Part shown: one piece after another, positions 1 to 8,686 of the stretch
Position numbering within the stretch: the stretch's first letter is position 1
How the letters are laid out: the number at the start of each line of letters is the position of its first letter
Assembly (NCBI GenBank): GCA_910587055.1
Contig: CAJUKY010000008.1
Location: forward strand, 16,066-80,065
DNA: 64,000 nt
Direction: 5' to 3'
Source of the DNA: Candidatus Gastranaerophilales bacterium
Lineage (GTDB): Bacteria > Cyanobacteriota > Vampirovibrionia > Gastranaerophilales > Gastranaerophilaceae
Position numbers and translations under genes: made by a program
The notes under the pieces: model-generated
Told to the model about the DNA's origin: nothing
The model's database searches: none
Seen by the model: the letters and a program-made list of their open reading frames with translations, nothing else

Positions 1-1290
1 AATGTTGGAAAATCCACCCTGATAAACAGAATTTTGGGGCAAAGACGCTCTATTGTCGACGATATGCCGGGCGTTACGCGCGATAGAATATATTTTGATG
101 CAATCTGGCAGGATAAAGAGTTTGTATTAATTGATACAGGCGGGATTGTGACAAATGATGATGATGAATTTGTAAACAATATTTTTTCGCAGGCTAAACT
201 TGCTGTGGATGAAGCGGATACAATTCTTTTTGTGGTGGATGCAAAGGCGGGGTTAAGCCCTTATGATACGGATATTGCAAATATTTTAAGGCAGTCGGGT
301 AAAGAGGTTATTCTTGTTGTAAATAAGGTGGATTCCATGGCAGAAATCGGCAATTGTTCTGATTTTTATGCTCTGGGAATTGGTGAACCGCAGGCGGTAT
401 CTGCGCTTCATGGCTCAGGCGGTGTGGGTGATTTATTGGATTTAATTACAAAAGATATAGAAAAAAAATCCGATAATGAAGAGGATGAAAGTGCTGTAAA
501 AATAGCCATTGTAGGCAAACCCAATGCAGGAAAAAGCTCTATTTTGAATAATTTACTGAATGAAAACAGGGCGATTGTTTCCCCTGTATCAGGTACAACC
601 CGCGATACCATTAATTCAGAGGTTATTTATAAGGATAAAGAGTTTATCCTTGTTGATACTGCGGGCATCAGGAAAAAATCAAAGGTGGATTACGGCGTTG
701 AGGCATTTGCCGTTGACCGTGCCATCAGGGCAATTCGGGAGGCTGATGTTGCACTTCTTGTGATTGATGCAACAGAAGGACTTACCGATCAGGATAAAAA
801 AATAGCCCAGACTGTTGAAGAAGCCGGCTGCGGGCTGATTGTGGCTTTTAATAAATGGGATTTGATTAAAAATGTTCAGACTCATAAGCTTGAAAAGCAG
901 ATTGAAGATGAAGCGCCGTTTTTAAACTATGCAAAGAAAATTTTTATCAGCGCAAAAACGGGACAGAGGCTGAATCAAATATTTGAAACGGCGGCAGATG
1001 TTGCATCGGAGCGGGATAAGAGAATTCAAACAGGTTTGCTGAATAAGGTTGTAAATGAGGCTGTGGCTTTAAATCCGCCAAATTCAATCAAAGGAAAATT
1101 TGCAAAAATTTATTATTCAACCCAGGTGAAAACAAAACCGCCGACTTTTGTATTATTTGTGAATAGCAAGGATTTAATCAAAGATTCTTATAAAAGATAT
1201 TTATTAAAAAAACTCCGCGATGCGTTCGGGTTTTTCGGAACGCCCGTCAGGGTTTCATTCCGCGAAAGAAAAGAGAAAGGTGATAAATAA
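1..1290 (+). CDS. der: Ribosome biogenesis GTPase Der (5' truncated)
   Basis: Double-GTPase that assists 50S subunit assembly. The reading frame is already open at base 1 and begins inside the first P-loop (NVGKSTLINRI), so only about ten N-terminal residues are missing. The first G domain continues with the switch motif PGVTRD, DTGG and NKVD. The second G domain starts near base 505 (GKPNAGKSS) and has DTAG and NKWD. The C-terminal KH-like domain carries the family's P-P-T-F-V-L-F-V motif and a basic tail. The TAA stop is directly followed by the plsY ATG, so the two are cotranscribed and probably translationally coupled. Identification is secure. Confidence 0.97.
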   Translation, partial: NVGKSTLINRILGQRRSIVDDMPGVTRDRIYFDAIWQDKEFVLIDTGGIVTNDDDEFVNNIFSQAKLAVDEADTILFVVDAKAGLSPYDTDIANILRQSGKEVILVVNKVDSMAEIGNCSDFYALGIGEPQAVSALHGSGGVGDLLDLITKDIEKKSDNEEDESAVKIAIVGKPNAGKSSILNNLLNENRAIVSPVSGTTRDTINSEVIYKDKEFILVDTAGIRKKSKVDYGVEAFAVDRAIRAIREADVALLVIDATEGLTDQDKKIAQTVEEAGCGLIVAFNKWDLIKNVQTHKLEKQIEDEAPFLNYAKKIFISAKTGQRLNQIFETAADVASERDKRIQTGLLNKVVNEAVALNPPNSIKGKFAKIYYSTQVKTKPPTFVLFVNSKDLIKDSYKRYLLKKLRDAFGFFGTPVRVSFRERKEKGDK

Positions 1291-1926
1291 ATGTTGAATA
1301 TGAATCCATGGGGAATGATGGGAGCTTTAGCTTTAATAGGGGCGGTTTATGCTGTTATTGCTTATTTAATCGGGTCAATTCCAACGGGATATTTAATAGT
1401 AAAGGCTAAAACGGGCAAGGATATAAGAGAAATCGGCTCCGGTTCAACGGGGGCAACGAATGTTAAGCGTGTTTTAGGGAAAAAATGGTTTTTTATCGTA
1501 ATGTTTTTAGATGCGCTTAAAGGCGCTTTGCCCGTGGCTCTTGCGGGATATTTTTCCGCCGATTACAATGTTTTCGGGCTTTATTCCGTGATTGCGGCAA
1601 TTTTTGTAATTATAGGGCATTCTAAGCCGATTTTTCTCGGCGGAAAAGGCGGGAAATCGGTTGCATCCGGTGTCGGCACAATTCTGGCGTTAAACTGGCA
1701 GGTCGGGCTGATTCTGGCTGTTATCTGGAGTATTATTACCTATTTTACGAAGTATGTTTCCGTAGGTTCAATTGTAGCGCTTGTTTTGTCGCCTTTTTTG
1801 ATGTATTTCTTTAAAGCGCCCTCTGCATATGTTGTATATTGTGCAATTGCAGCGGTTTATGTAACTTATTTGCACCGCGAAAATATCAAACGTCTTATGA
1901 AGGGCGAAGAAAACAAGGTAAGATAG
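1291..1926 (+). CDS. plsY: Glycerol-3-phosphate acyltransferase PlsY
   Basis: Integral membrane enzyme that transfers the acyl group of acyl-phosphate to glycerol-3-phosphate, the first step of phospholipid synthesis. Its 211 residues contain the three family motifs in order: GSIPTGY near residue 28, GSGSTGATNVKR near residue 50 and GHSKPIFLGGKGGKS near residue 110. About five hydrophobic segments separate them. The start codon abuts the stop of der with no gap. The N terminus is a few residues longer than usual; a start at the second Met (residue 4) is also possible. Family assignment is clear. Confidence 0.96.
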   Translation: MLNMNPWGMMGALALIGAVYAVIAYLIGSIPTGYLIVKAKTGKDIREIGSGSTGATNVKRVLGKKWFFIVMFLDALKGALPVALAGYFSADYNVFGLYSVIAAIFVIIGHSKPIFLGGKGGKSVASGVGTILALNWQVGLILAVIWSIITYFTKYVSVGSIVALVLSPFLMYFFKAPSAYVVYCAIAAVYVTYLHRENIKRLMKGEENKVR

Positions 1927-1935
1927 GCTGTTTTT

Positions 1936-1975
1936 GCGCGGCAGGTGCGGGCGTATTATCTGCCGGTTTTAGCCC
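1936..1975 (+). terminator. Possible weak hairpin after plsY
   Basis: CGGCAG at 1939-1944 pairs with CTGCCG at 1960-1965 across a 15-nt loop, followed by GTTTTAG. The stem is short and the T-run poor, so it may be an attenuator, a weak terminator or nothing. The gap to the malic enzyme is only 67 bp. Confidence 0.3.
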
Positions 1976-1993
1976 TGCAAATTTTTAGGGAAA

Positions 1994-3517
1994 ATGAAAA
2001 TGAAAATAATCGATATAGTTTCAAAGGTAAAAGTGGATTCTAAAGAGCTTCTGGCGCTTGTTTATACGCCGGGGGTGGCAAAAAGCTCCACTGCGATTTA
2101 TGAAGATTATGATAAGGTTTTTGATTTGACAAACAGGTCAAATTCCGTTGCAGTATTATCTTTTGATTATTTTGAAAGCTTAAAGCGCGCTATATACCTG
2201 AAAGAAACATACGGAGCGGATGCGTATCCTTTAGAAATAAAGAGAAATGAGCTTTCAGACGATGAAGCGGCGCGCAATAAAGAGATTGATTTTGTAATTG
2301 AAAATATTATGCCGAATTTTATGGGGGTGGATAAGGTTTTAATTGAAGGCGGGGCTTATGACAGCGAGTTTGATATCCCGAAAAGAAGCAAGGGGTGTGT
2401 GTTATCAGGGGATATGAAGATTGAAAACCTTGAGCCTGTTGAATTAAGACGTTTGCTCGGCGGGGTAACAGAAACAAATGTGTTTGAAGTGCAGGGTATG
2501 TTTGATAATTCTTATAAGCCTGTTGCGATAGTGTCTGACGGCAGTGCGGTTCTGGGTTTAGGGAATATCGGTGCGGAAGCGGGGCTGCCTGTTATGGAAG
2601 GGAAAGCGGTATTATTTAAGGATTTAGGCGGGGTGAACGCTATGCCTTTATGTCTTAAAACACAGGTGCCTTCCGAGATTGAGCGGATTGTATTTCTTTT
2701 GGAAAACTCTTTTTCGGGGATAAATCTTGAGGATATCAGCGCACCGAGGTGTTTTGAGGTTGAACAAAATTTAATTGAAAAATTAAATATTCCCGTTTTT
2801 CATGATGACCAGCATGGAACGGCAATTGTAGTGCTGGCGGGTCTTTTGAATGCAATGAAGGTTGTAAATAAAGATTTAGCGCAGGTTAAAATTGTTTTTT
2901 CAGGCGCAGGTGCCGCGGGGCAGGCAATTGCTAAGCTTTTAATAAAAATGAGAGAGCTTATTTCGGGTGAAGAAAACGGAGCTTCCGCCGGCGGTGCGGG
3001 CATTTTAATGTTTGATAAAGCGGGTGTCGTTTATAAAGGACGCAAAGAAAACGATCCTTCGCTTGAAAAAATGGCCGAAATAACTAATTTTGAAGGCTTT
3101 AAGGGCGGCTTAAAAGATGGAATTAAAGGTGCTGATGTATTTATAGGGGTGAGTGCCAAAGGGATTTTAAACCCTGAAATGGTTAAATCTATGGCAGATA
3201 ATCCTGTTATTTTTGCGATAGCAAACCCTGAGCCAGAAATACTGCCCGATTTAGCGCTTAAAGCAGGTGCAAAGATTGCAGCATCAGGCAGAAGCGACTT
3301 TAATAATCAGATAAATAATTCGCTTGTTTTCCCCGGACTTTTTAAGGGGGTTCTTGAAAATAGGGTTAAAAAAATTGATGATAAGGTGAAATTACGGGCG
3401 GCGCTTGCTTTAGCGCAAATTGTATCCGATGAAGAACTGAATGAAAATTATATAATTCCCGATGCTCTTGATAAAAGAGTGCCCGAAGGGTTGCAAAAAA
3501 TATTTCAGCATGTATGA
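1994..3517 (+). CDS. NAD(P)-dependent malic enzyme with an internal insertion
   Basis: Oxidative decarboxylation of malate to pyruvate. Family signatures are YTPGVA (residues 24-29), SDGSAVLGLGNIG (181-193), VMEGKAVLFKDLGGV, INLEDISAPRCFEIE-like, FHDDQHGTAIV and the Rossmann-type GAGAAG. The C-terminal half is collinear with bacterial malic enzymes without the phosphotransacetylase tail. At 507 residues it is about 120 longer than that class. The excess sits at about residues 56-178, exactly where the usual ..GNxVAVVSDG.. strand should run without interruption. The start follows a TTAGGGA Shine-Dalgarno; a second ATG lies two codons downstream. The insert may alter regulation or oligomerisation, which is inference. 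Confidence 0.93.
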   Translation: MKMKIIDIVSKVKVDSKELLALVYTPGVAKSSTAIYEDYDKVFDLTNRSNSVAVLSFDYFESLKRAIYLKETYGADAYPLEIKRNELSDDEAARNKEIDFVIENIMPNFMGVDKVLIEGGAYDSEFDIPKRSKGCVLSGDMKIENLEPVELRRLLGGVTETNVFEVQGMFDNSYKPVAIVSDGSAVLGLGNIGAEAGLPVMEGKAVLFKDLGGVNAMPLCLKTQVPSEIERIVFLLENSFSGINLEDISAPRCFEVEQNLIEKLNIPVFHDDQHGTAIVVLAGLLNAMKVVNKDLAQVKIVFSGAGAAGQAIAKLLIKMRELISGEENGASAGGAGILMFDKAGVVYKGRKENDPSLEKMAEITNFEGFKGGLKDGIKGADVFIGVSAKGILNPEMVKSMADNPVIFAIANPEPEILPDLALKAGAKIAASGRSDFNNQINNSLVFPGLFKGVLENRVKKIDDKVKLRAALALAQIVSDEELNENYIIPDALDKRVPEGLQKIFQHV

Positions 3518-3605
3518 TTGAAATTGTCAGAAATAATGCATGGTAAAAACATGCGGCCCAACATCTCAAATATCAGAAATAGCCTTTAAAATAAGGCGTT
3601 TTGGT

Positions 3606-3634
3606 GTTTTAAAATTTTTAAGGGTAAATATAAT
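3606..3634 (+). promoter_or_regulatory. Possible promoter for the rpsE operon
   Basis: A perfect TATAAT lies at 3629-3634, 23 bp before the rpsE start, in the 140-bp gap after the malic enzyme. The -35 region is T-rich without a good match to TTGACA. Because this spc-operon fragment does not follow rplR as it usually does, a local promoter is expected. Confidence 0.4.
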
Positions 3635-3657
3635 ATAAAAAGCGAAAGGTAATAAAC

Positions 3658-4311
3658 GTGAGCGAAGAAAAAGAAATTCAAGCTAATGAAGTTGAAAAAG
3701 CTGAAGTTGTTGAAGAAACCGTTGAAACTGTTGAAGTGACAGAAACTGTTGAAGAAAATGTTCAGCAATTAAAACCTCAAAGAAAAGGACAGAGAAGAAG
3801 AAAAATTGAAACGGTTGAACCCGTTGAATCAGAATGGAAAGAACAGGTTGTTCAAATCCGCCGTGTAACAAAAGTTGTTAAGGGCGGTAAAAAATTAAGC
3901 TTTAGAGCAATCGTTATTGTCGGAAACAAAAAAGGACAGGTTGGAATGGGCGTTGCAAAAGCTGCGGAAGTTATTGTTGCTATCCAAAAAGCTGTTGCAG
4001 ACGGCAGAAAGAACCTTATTACCGTTCCTATCTTTAAAACCACAATCCCTCATATGATTACAGGCAGATCAGGCGCAGGCAGTGTTGTTTTAAAACCTGC
4101 AAGCCAAGGTACCGGTGTAATTGCCGGCGGTGCGGTTCGTGCAGTGCTTGAATTATCAGGTATTGAAAACATTTTATCTAAATCTTTAGGTTCAAAATCT
4201 CCTCTAAATGCTGCTAATGCAACATTAAACGCTCTTAAATCTTTAAGAACATTTAAAGATGTTGCGGCTCAAAGAGGCATTACAATGAATCAGCTTTTAG
4301 GTTCAAAATAG
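3658..4311 (+). CDS. rpsE: 30S ribosomal protein S5 with acidic N-terminal extension
   Basis: S5 sits on the back of the 30S subunit and contributes to decoding fidelity. The S5 core begins near residue 59 (EWKEQVVQIRRVTKVVKGG) and includes the family signature around GNKKGQVGMGVAKA and the GSGSVVLKPA-like second domain. The first 58 residues are an extension rich in Glu, Val and Thr that turns strongly basic just before the core. The start is a GTG with AAAGG about 8 nt upstream; no closer start would keep the extension off without losing a Shine-Dalgarno. It heads a rpsE-rpmD-rplO-secY-adk-map run that lacks the rest of the spc genes upstream. Confidence 0.97.
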   Translation: MSEEKEIQANEVEKAEVVEETVETVEVTETVEENVQQLKPQRKGQRRRKIETVEPVESEWKEQVVQIRRVTKVVKGGKKLSFRAIVIVGNKKGQVGMGVAKAAEVIVAIQKAVADGRKNLITVPIFKTTIPHMITGRSGAGSVVLKPASQGTGVIAGGAVRAVLELSGIENILSKSLGSKSPLNAANATLNALKSLRTFKDVAAQRGITMNQLLGSK

Positions 4312-4373
4312 TTTATTTCAGGCGGTTAAAACGCTAAAGTATGTAACAAATTTTAAGAAAAAGGTAAAATAAA

Positions 4374-4559
4374 ATGGCAAAGACAGAAACAGTTAAAATA
4401 ACTTTAAAGAAAAGCACAATAGGTTCGCCTGAAAAACATACAAAAATTGTTAAAGCTCTCGGCTTAACAAAAACAAATCAGGTTGTAGAACACAATAAAA
4501 CCGATATTATTATGGGTATGGTAAATAAAATCCCCCACCTTGTTGAAATTGTAAAGTAG
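4374..4559 (+). CDS. rpmD: 50S ribosomal protein L30
   Basis: Small 61-residue protein of the large subunit. It has the L30 pattern: an initial VKITLKKSTIG strand, then KHTKIVKALGLTKTNQVV and the closing MVNKIPHLVEIV. Its position between rpsE and rplO is the conserved spc-operon order and supports the call. The AAAAAGG just upstream is the ribosome binding site. Confidence 0.96.
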   Translation: MAKTETVKITLKKSTIGSPEKHTKIVKALGLTKTNQVVEHNKTDIIMGMVNKIPHLVEIVK

Positions 4560-4603
4560 TACCGGTTATTAGAATATCAGTTAATAATAAAGGAATAAAA
4601 TAA

Positions 4604-5047
4604 ATGATAACATTAGAAGATTTAAAACCTGCTGAAGGATCAGTTAAAAAATCCAAAAGAGTAGGCAGAGGCAGATCATCAGGACATGGTAAAACATCTT
4701 GCCGCGGTAATAACGGTGAAGGCCAGAGATCAGGCAGAACAGCCAAAAGAGGTTTTGAAGGCGGACAGATGCCTGCTTTCAGACGTTTACCCAAATTAAA
4801 AGGGTTTAACAATATTCACGCGTTGAATGTTGCCGAAATTAACGTTTGCACTCTTGAAAAGCTTGATGTAAAAGAAGTTGATTTAGCTTATTTAAAAGAA
4901 AATAAACTGGCTCATCCGTCAAGTGAAATTTTAAGAGTTTTAGGAAACGGTGAAATTTCAAAAGCCATCAGCGTTAAAGCTGCTTATGTTACTGAATCTG
5001 CAAAAGAAAAAATTGAAAAAGCAGGCGGTAAAGTAGAATTAGTTTAA
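4604..5047 (+). CDS. rplO: 50S ribosomal protein L15
   Basis: Large-subunit protein that joins late in assembly. The 147-residue product starts MITLEDLKPAEGSVKKSKRV and continues with the basic, glycine-rich GRGRSSGHGKTSCRGNNG arm typical of L15, then FEGGQMPAFRRLPKLKGF and a globular C-terminal domain ending in the KAGGKVELV strand. It is downstream of rpmD and upstream of secY, as in most bacteria. AAAGGAAT precedes the ATG. Confidence 0.97.
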   Translation: MITLEDLKPAEGSVKKSKRVGRGRSSGHGKTSCRGNNGEGQRSGRTAKRGFEGGQMPAFRRLPKLKGFNNIHALNVAEINVCTLEKLDVKEVDLAYLKENKLAHPSSEILRVLGNGEISKAISVKAAYVTESAKEKIEKAGGKVELV

Positions 5048-5062
5048 TTTTATAAATAAAAA

Positions 5063-5107
5063 GATACCGGACTGCCTTATAAAATGTGCAGTTTGGTATC
5101 TTTTATT
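5063..5107 (+). terminator. Intrinsic terminator or attenuator between rplO and secY
   Basis: GATACCGGACTGC (5063-5075) pairs with GCAGTTTGGTATC (5088-5100), 13 positions with two G-U pairs, and is directly followed by TTTTATTT. It lies inside the rplO-secY gap and could lower expression of secY relative to the ribosomal proteins. Confidence 0.7.
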
Positions 5108-5137
5108 TAAAAATAAAGAAAGGTCAAGTGCGATTAA

Positions 5138-6481
5138 ATGCAACAGGCAAACAATGAACAAATGCTTCAAAGCCTTGTAAGCAATATTCAAGCAAGCGGG
5201 CTAAAGCAAAAGTTGATTTTCACTTTTATAATTATTGCGCTATTCAGATTTGGTGCGCAATTGCCGATTTTTGGCATTAATAACGAAGTTTTTCAGGCGC
5301 TTGCCGCAGGAAACAATATGATAGGGTTCCTTGATTTATTTTCAGGCGGTGCTTTAGGAAAAGTTTCAATATTTGCCCTCGGTATCGGGCCTTATATTAC
5401 AGCTTCAATTATTATGCAGCTGTTAGCCGTAATTATTCCATACCTTGAAAATCTGCAAAAAGAAGAAGGAGAAGCGGGGCGCCGTAAAATTCAGCAGCTT
5501 ACAAGACAGTTTACGGTTGTATTAGCGTTTTTCCAGTCTTTTGTGTTCGTAACAATTTTATCAAAACTTCCGGGGTCTATTATGCATACGGTTAACCCTG
5601 TTATGTTTTTTATAGGCTCTATGATTGCTTTAACAGCGGGTGCCGTTATGGTAATGTGGCTTGCTGAATTAATAACGGAAAAAGGAATCGGAAACGGCGG
5701 CTCATTATTAATCTTTGTGGGCATTATATCAGGAATTCCTTTGTATACTCAAAGAACAGCAACTCTTGTATCTCAAGACCCCAGATTACAGCTTGGAATT
5801 ATGGCATTATTATTGATATTTGTTGCAACAATTATTTTTATCATTGTGCTTCATGATGCGGTAAGAAAGGTTCCTATAGTTTCAGCCAGAAGACAGGTTG
5901 GAAACAAGGTTTACGGCGGAGCTAATACAAATATTCCGTTTAAATTAAACCCGGGCGGTGTTATGCCCATTATCTTTGCGGTTGCGATTTTATTATTCCC
6001 CGCAACGATTTTAAGCTTTGTACATCAGATGAATATTTCAAACCCTGCGCTTAAAAATATTCTGACATCTATGAGCAATTTTTTAAGTCCTTCAAGCATA
6101 AGCTATTATGTAATATATTTTGCATTAATCGTGGCGTTAACATTCTTTTACGCTTCAATTATGCCGAATATGCAGCCGAAAGAAATTGCAAACAATTTAA
6201 AAAAATACGGTTCTGCCATTCCCGGTGTGAAACCCGGCAAGCCCACGGCTGAAAAATTGGATGAAATATTATCAAGGTTAATGCTGATAGGGGCGGTTGC
6301 TCTCGGCATTATTGCAATGATTCCGACAGTTGCTTCAAAGATTACAAACATTACTACTTTGCAGGGTCTCGGGGCAACGTCGCTCATTATCATGGTGGGT
6401 GTTGCGCTTGATTTTATAAATCAAATCAAAACACATATGCTTGCAAAGAATTATGAAAGCTTCCTGAAACAGGAGCAATAA
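5138..6481 (+). CDS. secY: Protein translocase subunit SecY
   Basis: Pore-forming subunit of the general secretion channel. The 447-residue product has about ten hydrophobic helices. It has the SecY signatures: LFRFGAQLPIFGIN-like first helix, the plug-region LDLFSGGALGKVSIFALGIGPYITASIIMQLL, EKGIGNGGSLLIFVGI, and the cytosolic loop AR(R)QVGNKVYGGANTNIPFKLN. The C-terminal part keeps the NLKKYGSAIPGVKPGKPT loop. The ATG follows an AAAGG about 13 nt upstream; no other in-frame start is near. It follows a hairpin and is followed by another. Confidence 0.97.
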   Translation: MQQANNEQMLQSLVSNIQASGLKQKLIFTFIIIALFRFGAQLPIFGINNEVFQALAAGNNMIGFLDLFSGGALGKVSIFALGIGPYITASIIMQLLAVIIPYLENLQKEEGEAGRRKIQQLTRQFTVVLAFFQSFVFVTILSKLPGSIMHTVNPVMFFIGSMIALTAGAVMVMWLAELITEKGIGNGGSLLIFVGIISGIPLYTQRTATLVSQDPRLQLGIMALLLIFVATIIFIIVLHDAVRKVPIVSARRQVGNKVYGGANTNIPFKLNPGGVMPIIFAVAILLFPATILSFVHQMNISNPALKNILTSMSNFLSPSSISYYVIYFALIVALTFFYASIMPNMQPKEIANNLKKYGSAIPGVKPGKPTAEKLDEILSRLMLIGAVALGIIAMIPTVASKITNITTLQGLGATSLIIMVGVALDFINQIKTHMLAKNYESFLKQEQ

Positions 6482-6490
6482 AAGATGTTT

Positions 6491-6520
6491 CGGGGTAAAT
6501 ATTTTACCCCGAACTTTTTT
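6491..6520 (+). terminator. Perfect hairpin with T-run between secY and adk
   Basis: CGGGGTAAA (6491-6499) and TTTACCCCG (6503-6511) form a perfect 9-bp stem with a 3-nt loop, followed by AACTTTTTT. It is a classic intrinsic terminator shape, placed 10 bp after the secY stop. It also argues against translating the upstream ATG at 6485. Confidence 0.75.
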
Positions 6521-6547
6521 AAAATTTTAAAGGGAGAGAGGTATTTT

Positions 6548-7207
6548 ATGAAAAAAGTATTTATTTTTTTAGGCCCCCCCGGATGCGGCAAAGGGACTCA
6601 AACAGAGAAATTATCAACCGAATTAAATATACCCCATGTAGATACAGGGTCACTATTAAGAGAAAATATTAAAAATGAAACCGAATTCGGTAAAATTGCA
6701 AAAAGTTTTATTGATAAGGGGCAGCTGGTGCCGATTGAAGTTGTGCAATCCGTTATAAAGGAAAGAATTTCAAGACAGGATTGTGCCAAAGGATATATTC
6801 TGGACGGTTTCCCGAGAAGCATAGAACAGGCTGAAGCGCTTAAGACTATGTGGGAAAATTCTCCTTTCAAATTTGAAAAATCCGAAAAAATTGCCGTATA
6901 TTTTGATATTCCGACGGATGTTCTTGTTGAAAGACTTATAAACAGGCGTTCCTGCCCTAAATGCGGGAAAATATACAATTTAAAAAGTTCTGCGCCTAAA
7001 AATGAGGGCAAATGCGATATCTGCAATGCTGAACTTATTCAAAGAAAAGATGATACAAAAGAAACGGCGGTGCTTCGTTTTGAAACTTATAACAAGGAAA
7101 CAAAACCCTTGCTTGATTTCTATAAAAAAGAAGAGCTTCTGGTTCAAATTAATGCAAATCAAGGCATAGACGACGTTTATGCGGAATTAAAGAAAGTCGT
7201 ATCATAG
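6548..7207 (+). CDS. adk: Adenylate kinase
   Basis: Interconverts ATP + AMP and 2 ADP. The P-loop GPPGCGKGT lies at residues 9-17. DGFPRS is the AMP/ATP core motif, and the LID domain carries four cysteines in the order CPKCGK...CDICN, the zinc-binding type found in many Gram-positive and related adenylate kinases. The open frame extends upstream to 6485, but that part covers the secY-adk hairpin. The ATG at 6548 has an AAAGGGAGAGAGG ribosome binding site, so it is chosen (219 residues, the usual length). It keeps the conserved secY-adk-map order. Confidence 0.96.
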   Translation: MKKVFIFLGPPGCGKGTQTEKLSTELNIPHVDTGSLLRENIKNETEFGKIAKSFIDKGQLVPIEVVQSVIKERISRQDCAKGYILDGFPRSIEQAEALKTMWENSPFKFEKSEKIAVYFDIPTDVLVERLINRRSCPKCGKIYNLKSSAPKNEGKCDICNAELIQRKDDTKETAVLRFETYNKETKPLLDFYKKEELLVQINANQGIDDVYAELKKVVS

Positions 7208-7217
7208 AGGCAAAGTT

Positions 7218-8003
7218 ATGATTAATAAAAAATCAAGAGAAGAATTGAAATTAATGCGTCATGCAGGCGGTGTTGTGGCACTAGTGCATAAGGCCATGAA
7301 AGAGGCTGTAACTGCGGGGATTTCAACGTTTGAGCTGGATGAGATTGCAGCACGTGTTATAAAAGAAAATAAATGCATACCGACATTTTTAGGGTATAAC
7401 GGTTTTCCCGGGTGCATCTGCGCATCAATCAATGATGAGGTGGTGCATGGAATACCCTCTAAAGACCGCATTTTAAAAGAAGGAGATATTGTATCGATTG
7501 ATATCGGGGCGACTTACCGCGGAATGGTGGGGGATTCAGCATGGACTTATCCTGTGGGAAAAATAAGCAAAGAATATGAAGATTTGCTTAAAATAACCGA
7601 ACTTGCGCTTTTTAACGGTATAGATAAAATGCGCCCCGATAACGTGCTTGATGATATTTCAGGTGCGGTTGAAGATACGGCGCTCGGTACAGCTTCGAAT
7701 ATCCCGAAAGAATTGCAGGGTAAAAAATACGGCATTGTCCGCCAGTACGGAGGGCACGGTGTCGGGCATAATATGCATGAAGAACCGTTTTTATTCAATT
7801 ACAGGGTAAAAAATAATACGAAAATTAAGGCAGGGTATGTTATTGCAATTGAGCCCATGATAAACCTCGGAGTGGATGAGGTTGTGGTTTCCGCTATTGA
7901 TAACTGGTGTGTTTCAACTGCTGATAATAAAGCTTCCGCGCATTTTGAACATACGGTGGCTGCAACGGATGACGGGCCTTTGATTTTAACGGCGCTTGAA
8001 TAA
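7218..8003 (+). CDS. map: Methionine aminopeptidase type I
   Basis: Removes the initiator methionine from nascent proteins; a two-metal enzyme. The five metal ligands are visible: D95 and D106 (SIDIGATYRGMVGDSAWTY), H180 (GGHGVGH), E212 (IEPM) and E244 (FEHTV). The HGIP motif lies at residues 77-80. The length of 261 residues is normal, without an N-terminal zinc-finger extension. It ends the spc-operon fragment. infA, rpmJ and rpsM, which often follow, are absent here and a convergent nuclease gene begins 50 bp later. Confidence 0.96.
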   Translation: MINKKSREELKLMRHAGGVVALVHKAMKEAVTAGISTFELDEIAARVIKENKCIPTFLGYNGFPGCICASINDEVVHGIPSKDRILKEGDIVSIDIGATYRGMVGDSAWTYPVGKISKEYEDLLKITELALFNGIDKMRPDNVLDDISGAVEDTALGTASNIPKELQGKKYGIVRQYGGHGVGHNMHEEPFLFNYRVKNNTKIKAGYVIAIEPMINLGVDEVVVSAIDNWCVSTADNKASAHFEHTVAATDDGPLILTALE

Positions 8004-8053
8004 TAGCGGCGATAAATGCTTCAGGGGATTGCATTCTGTGGTTCGGGAGTGTT

Positions 8054-8686
8054 TTATGCGGAGAGTTTCTTTACTACATCAAAAATTCTTTTAAAATAAT
8101 TAAATTCGGGAGTGTAATTTATTTTTACACTCTCGTTTTTTGTGAGCGAAATATATTCTATCGAAATATTTTCCGTTTTGTAAAGTTTTGATGCGGCATA
8201 AAGATATACAACGGTTTGAAGATCATTTTCAGGGTTTTTTGGCAGATTTACGGTTTTCCAGTCATAAATTTTTATTTCGCCGCCGTTTGTTAAAACCGCA
8301 TCAAATCTTCCTGTCAGATAGAAGCAACCGGTGTTTTCAGGTGTACATTTTATTAAAAACGGCTGTTCAATATGTTTTGTTTCAGAGGATTTCAAGGTTT
8401 TGATAACGTCAAAACCTTTGATTTTATCGATAAAATCTCTGTCGCATTCTGCAAATGCGGCTTCAATTTTTGATGTATCAAAGTTTTTAAGATAAAAACA
8501 TAAAAAATTATGCAGGTTCTGCCCCGCTTTAGTTTGTGTGTTATCAGGCGTGAAATAAAGGTTTTCAATGTATTTCAGCTTAAATTCTTCCGCGTTTTTT
8601 TCCAGAATTTTTAGAGAATTTGCACTAAAGGTATCATATGCGGGTGTATTTTGCGGGGTGTTTTTAAATCTTTTGTTTTCAGGCAT
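8054..8686 (-). CDS. PD-(D/E)XK nuclease, probable partner of the upstream helicase
   Basis: A 210-residue protein of the PD-(D/E)XK nuclease superfamily, closest in pattern to the AddB/RecB/Cas4-type nuclease domain. The core reads G-R-F-D-A-V (first acidic residue), then K-I-Y-D-W-K-T, followed by the Q-T-V-V-Y-L-Y helix that marks RecB-like nucleases. No Cys ligands for an iron-sulfur cluster are seen. The ATG at 8686 has an excellent GGGAGG Shine-Dalgarno and overlaps the helicase stop by 8 nt; the frame is open a little further upstream but without that support. Translational coupling to the double-helicase protein suggests they act as one repair complex. That partnership is inference. 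Confidence 0.8.
   Translation of the reverse strand: MPENKRFKNTPQNTPAYDTFSANSLKILEKNAEEFKLKYIENLYFTPDNTQTKAGQNLHNFLCFYLKNFDTSKIEAAFAECDRDFIDKIKGFDVIKTLKSSETKHIEQPFLIKCTPENTGCFYLTGRFDAVLTNGGEIKIYDWKTVNLPKNPENDLQTVVYLYAASKLYKTENISIEYISLTKNESVKINYTPEFNYFKRIFDVVKKLSA

Noticed and set aside
6485..6547. Upstream extension of adk from the ATG at 6485
   Set aside because: It would translate through a perfect terminator hairpin; the ATG at 6548 has a strong Shine-Dalgarno and the normal Adk N terminus.
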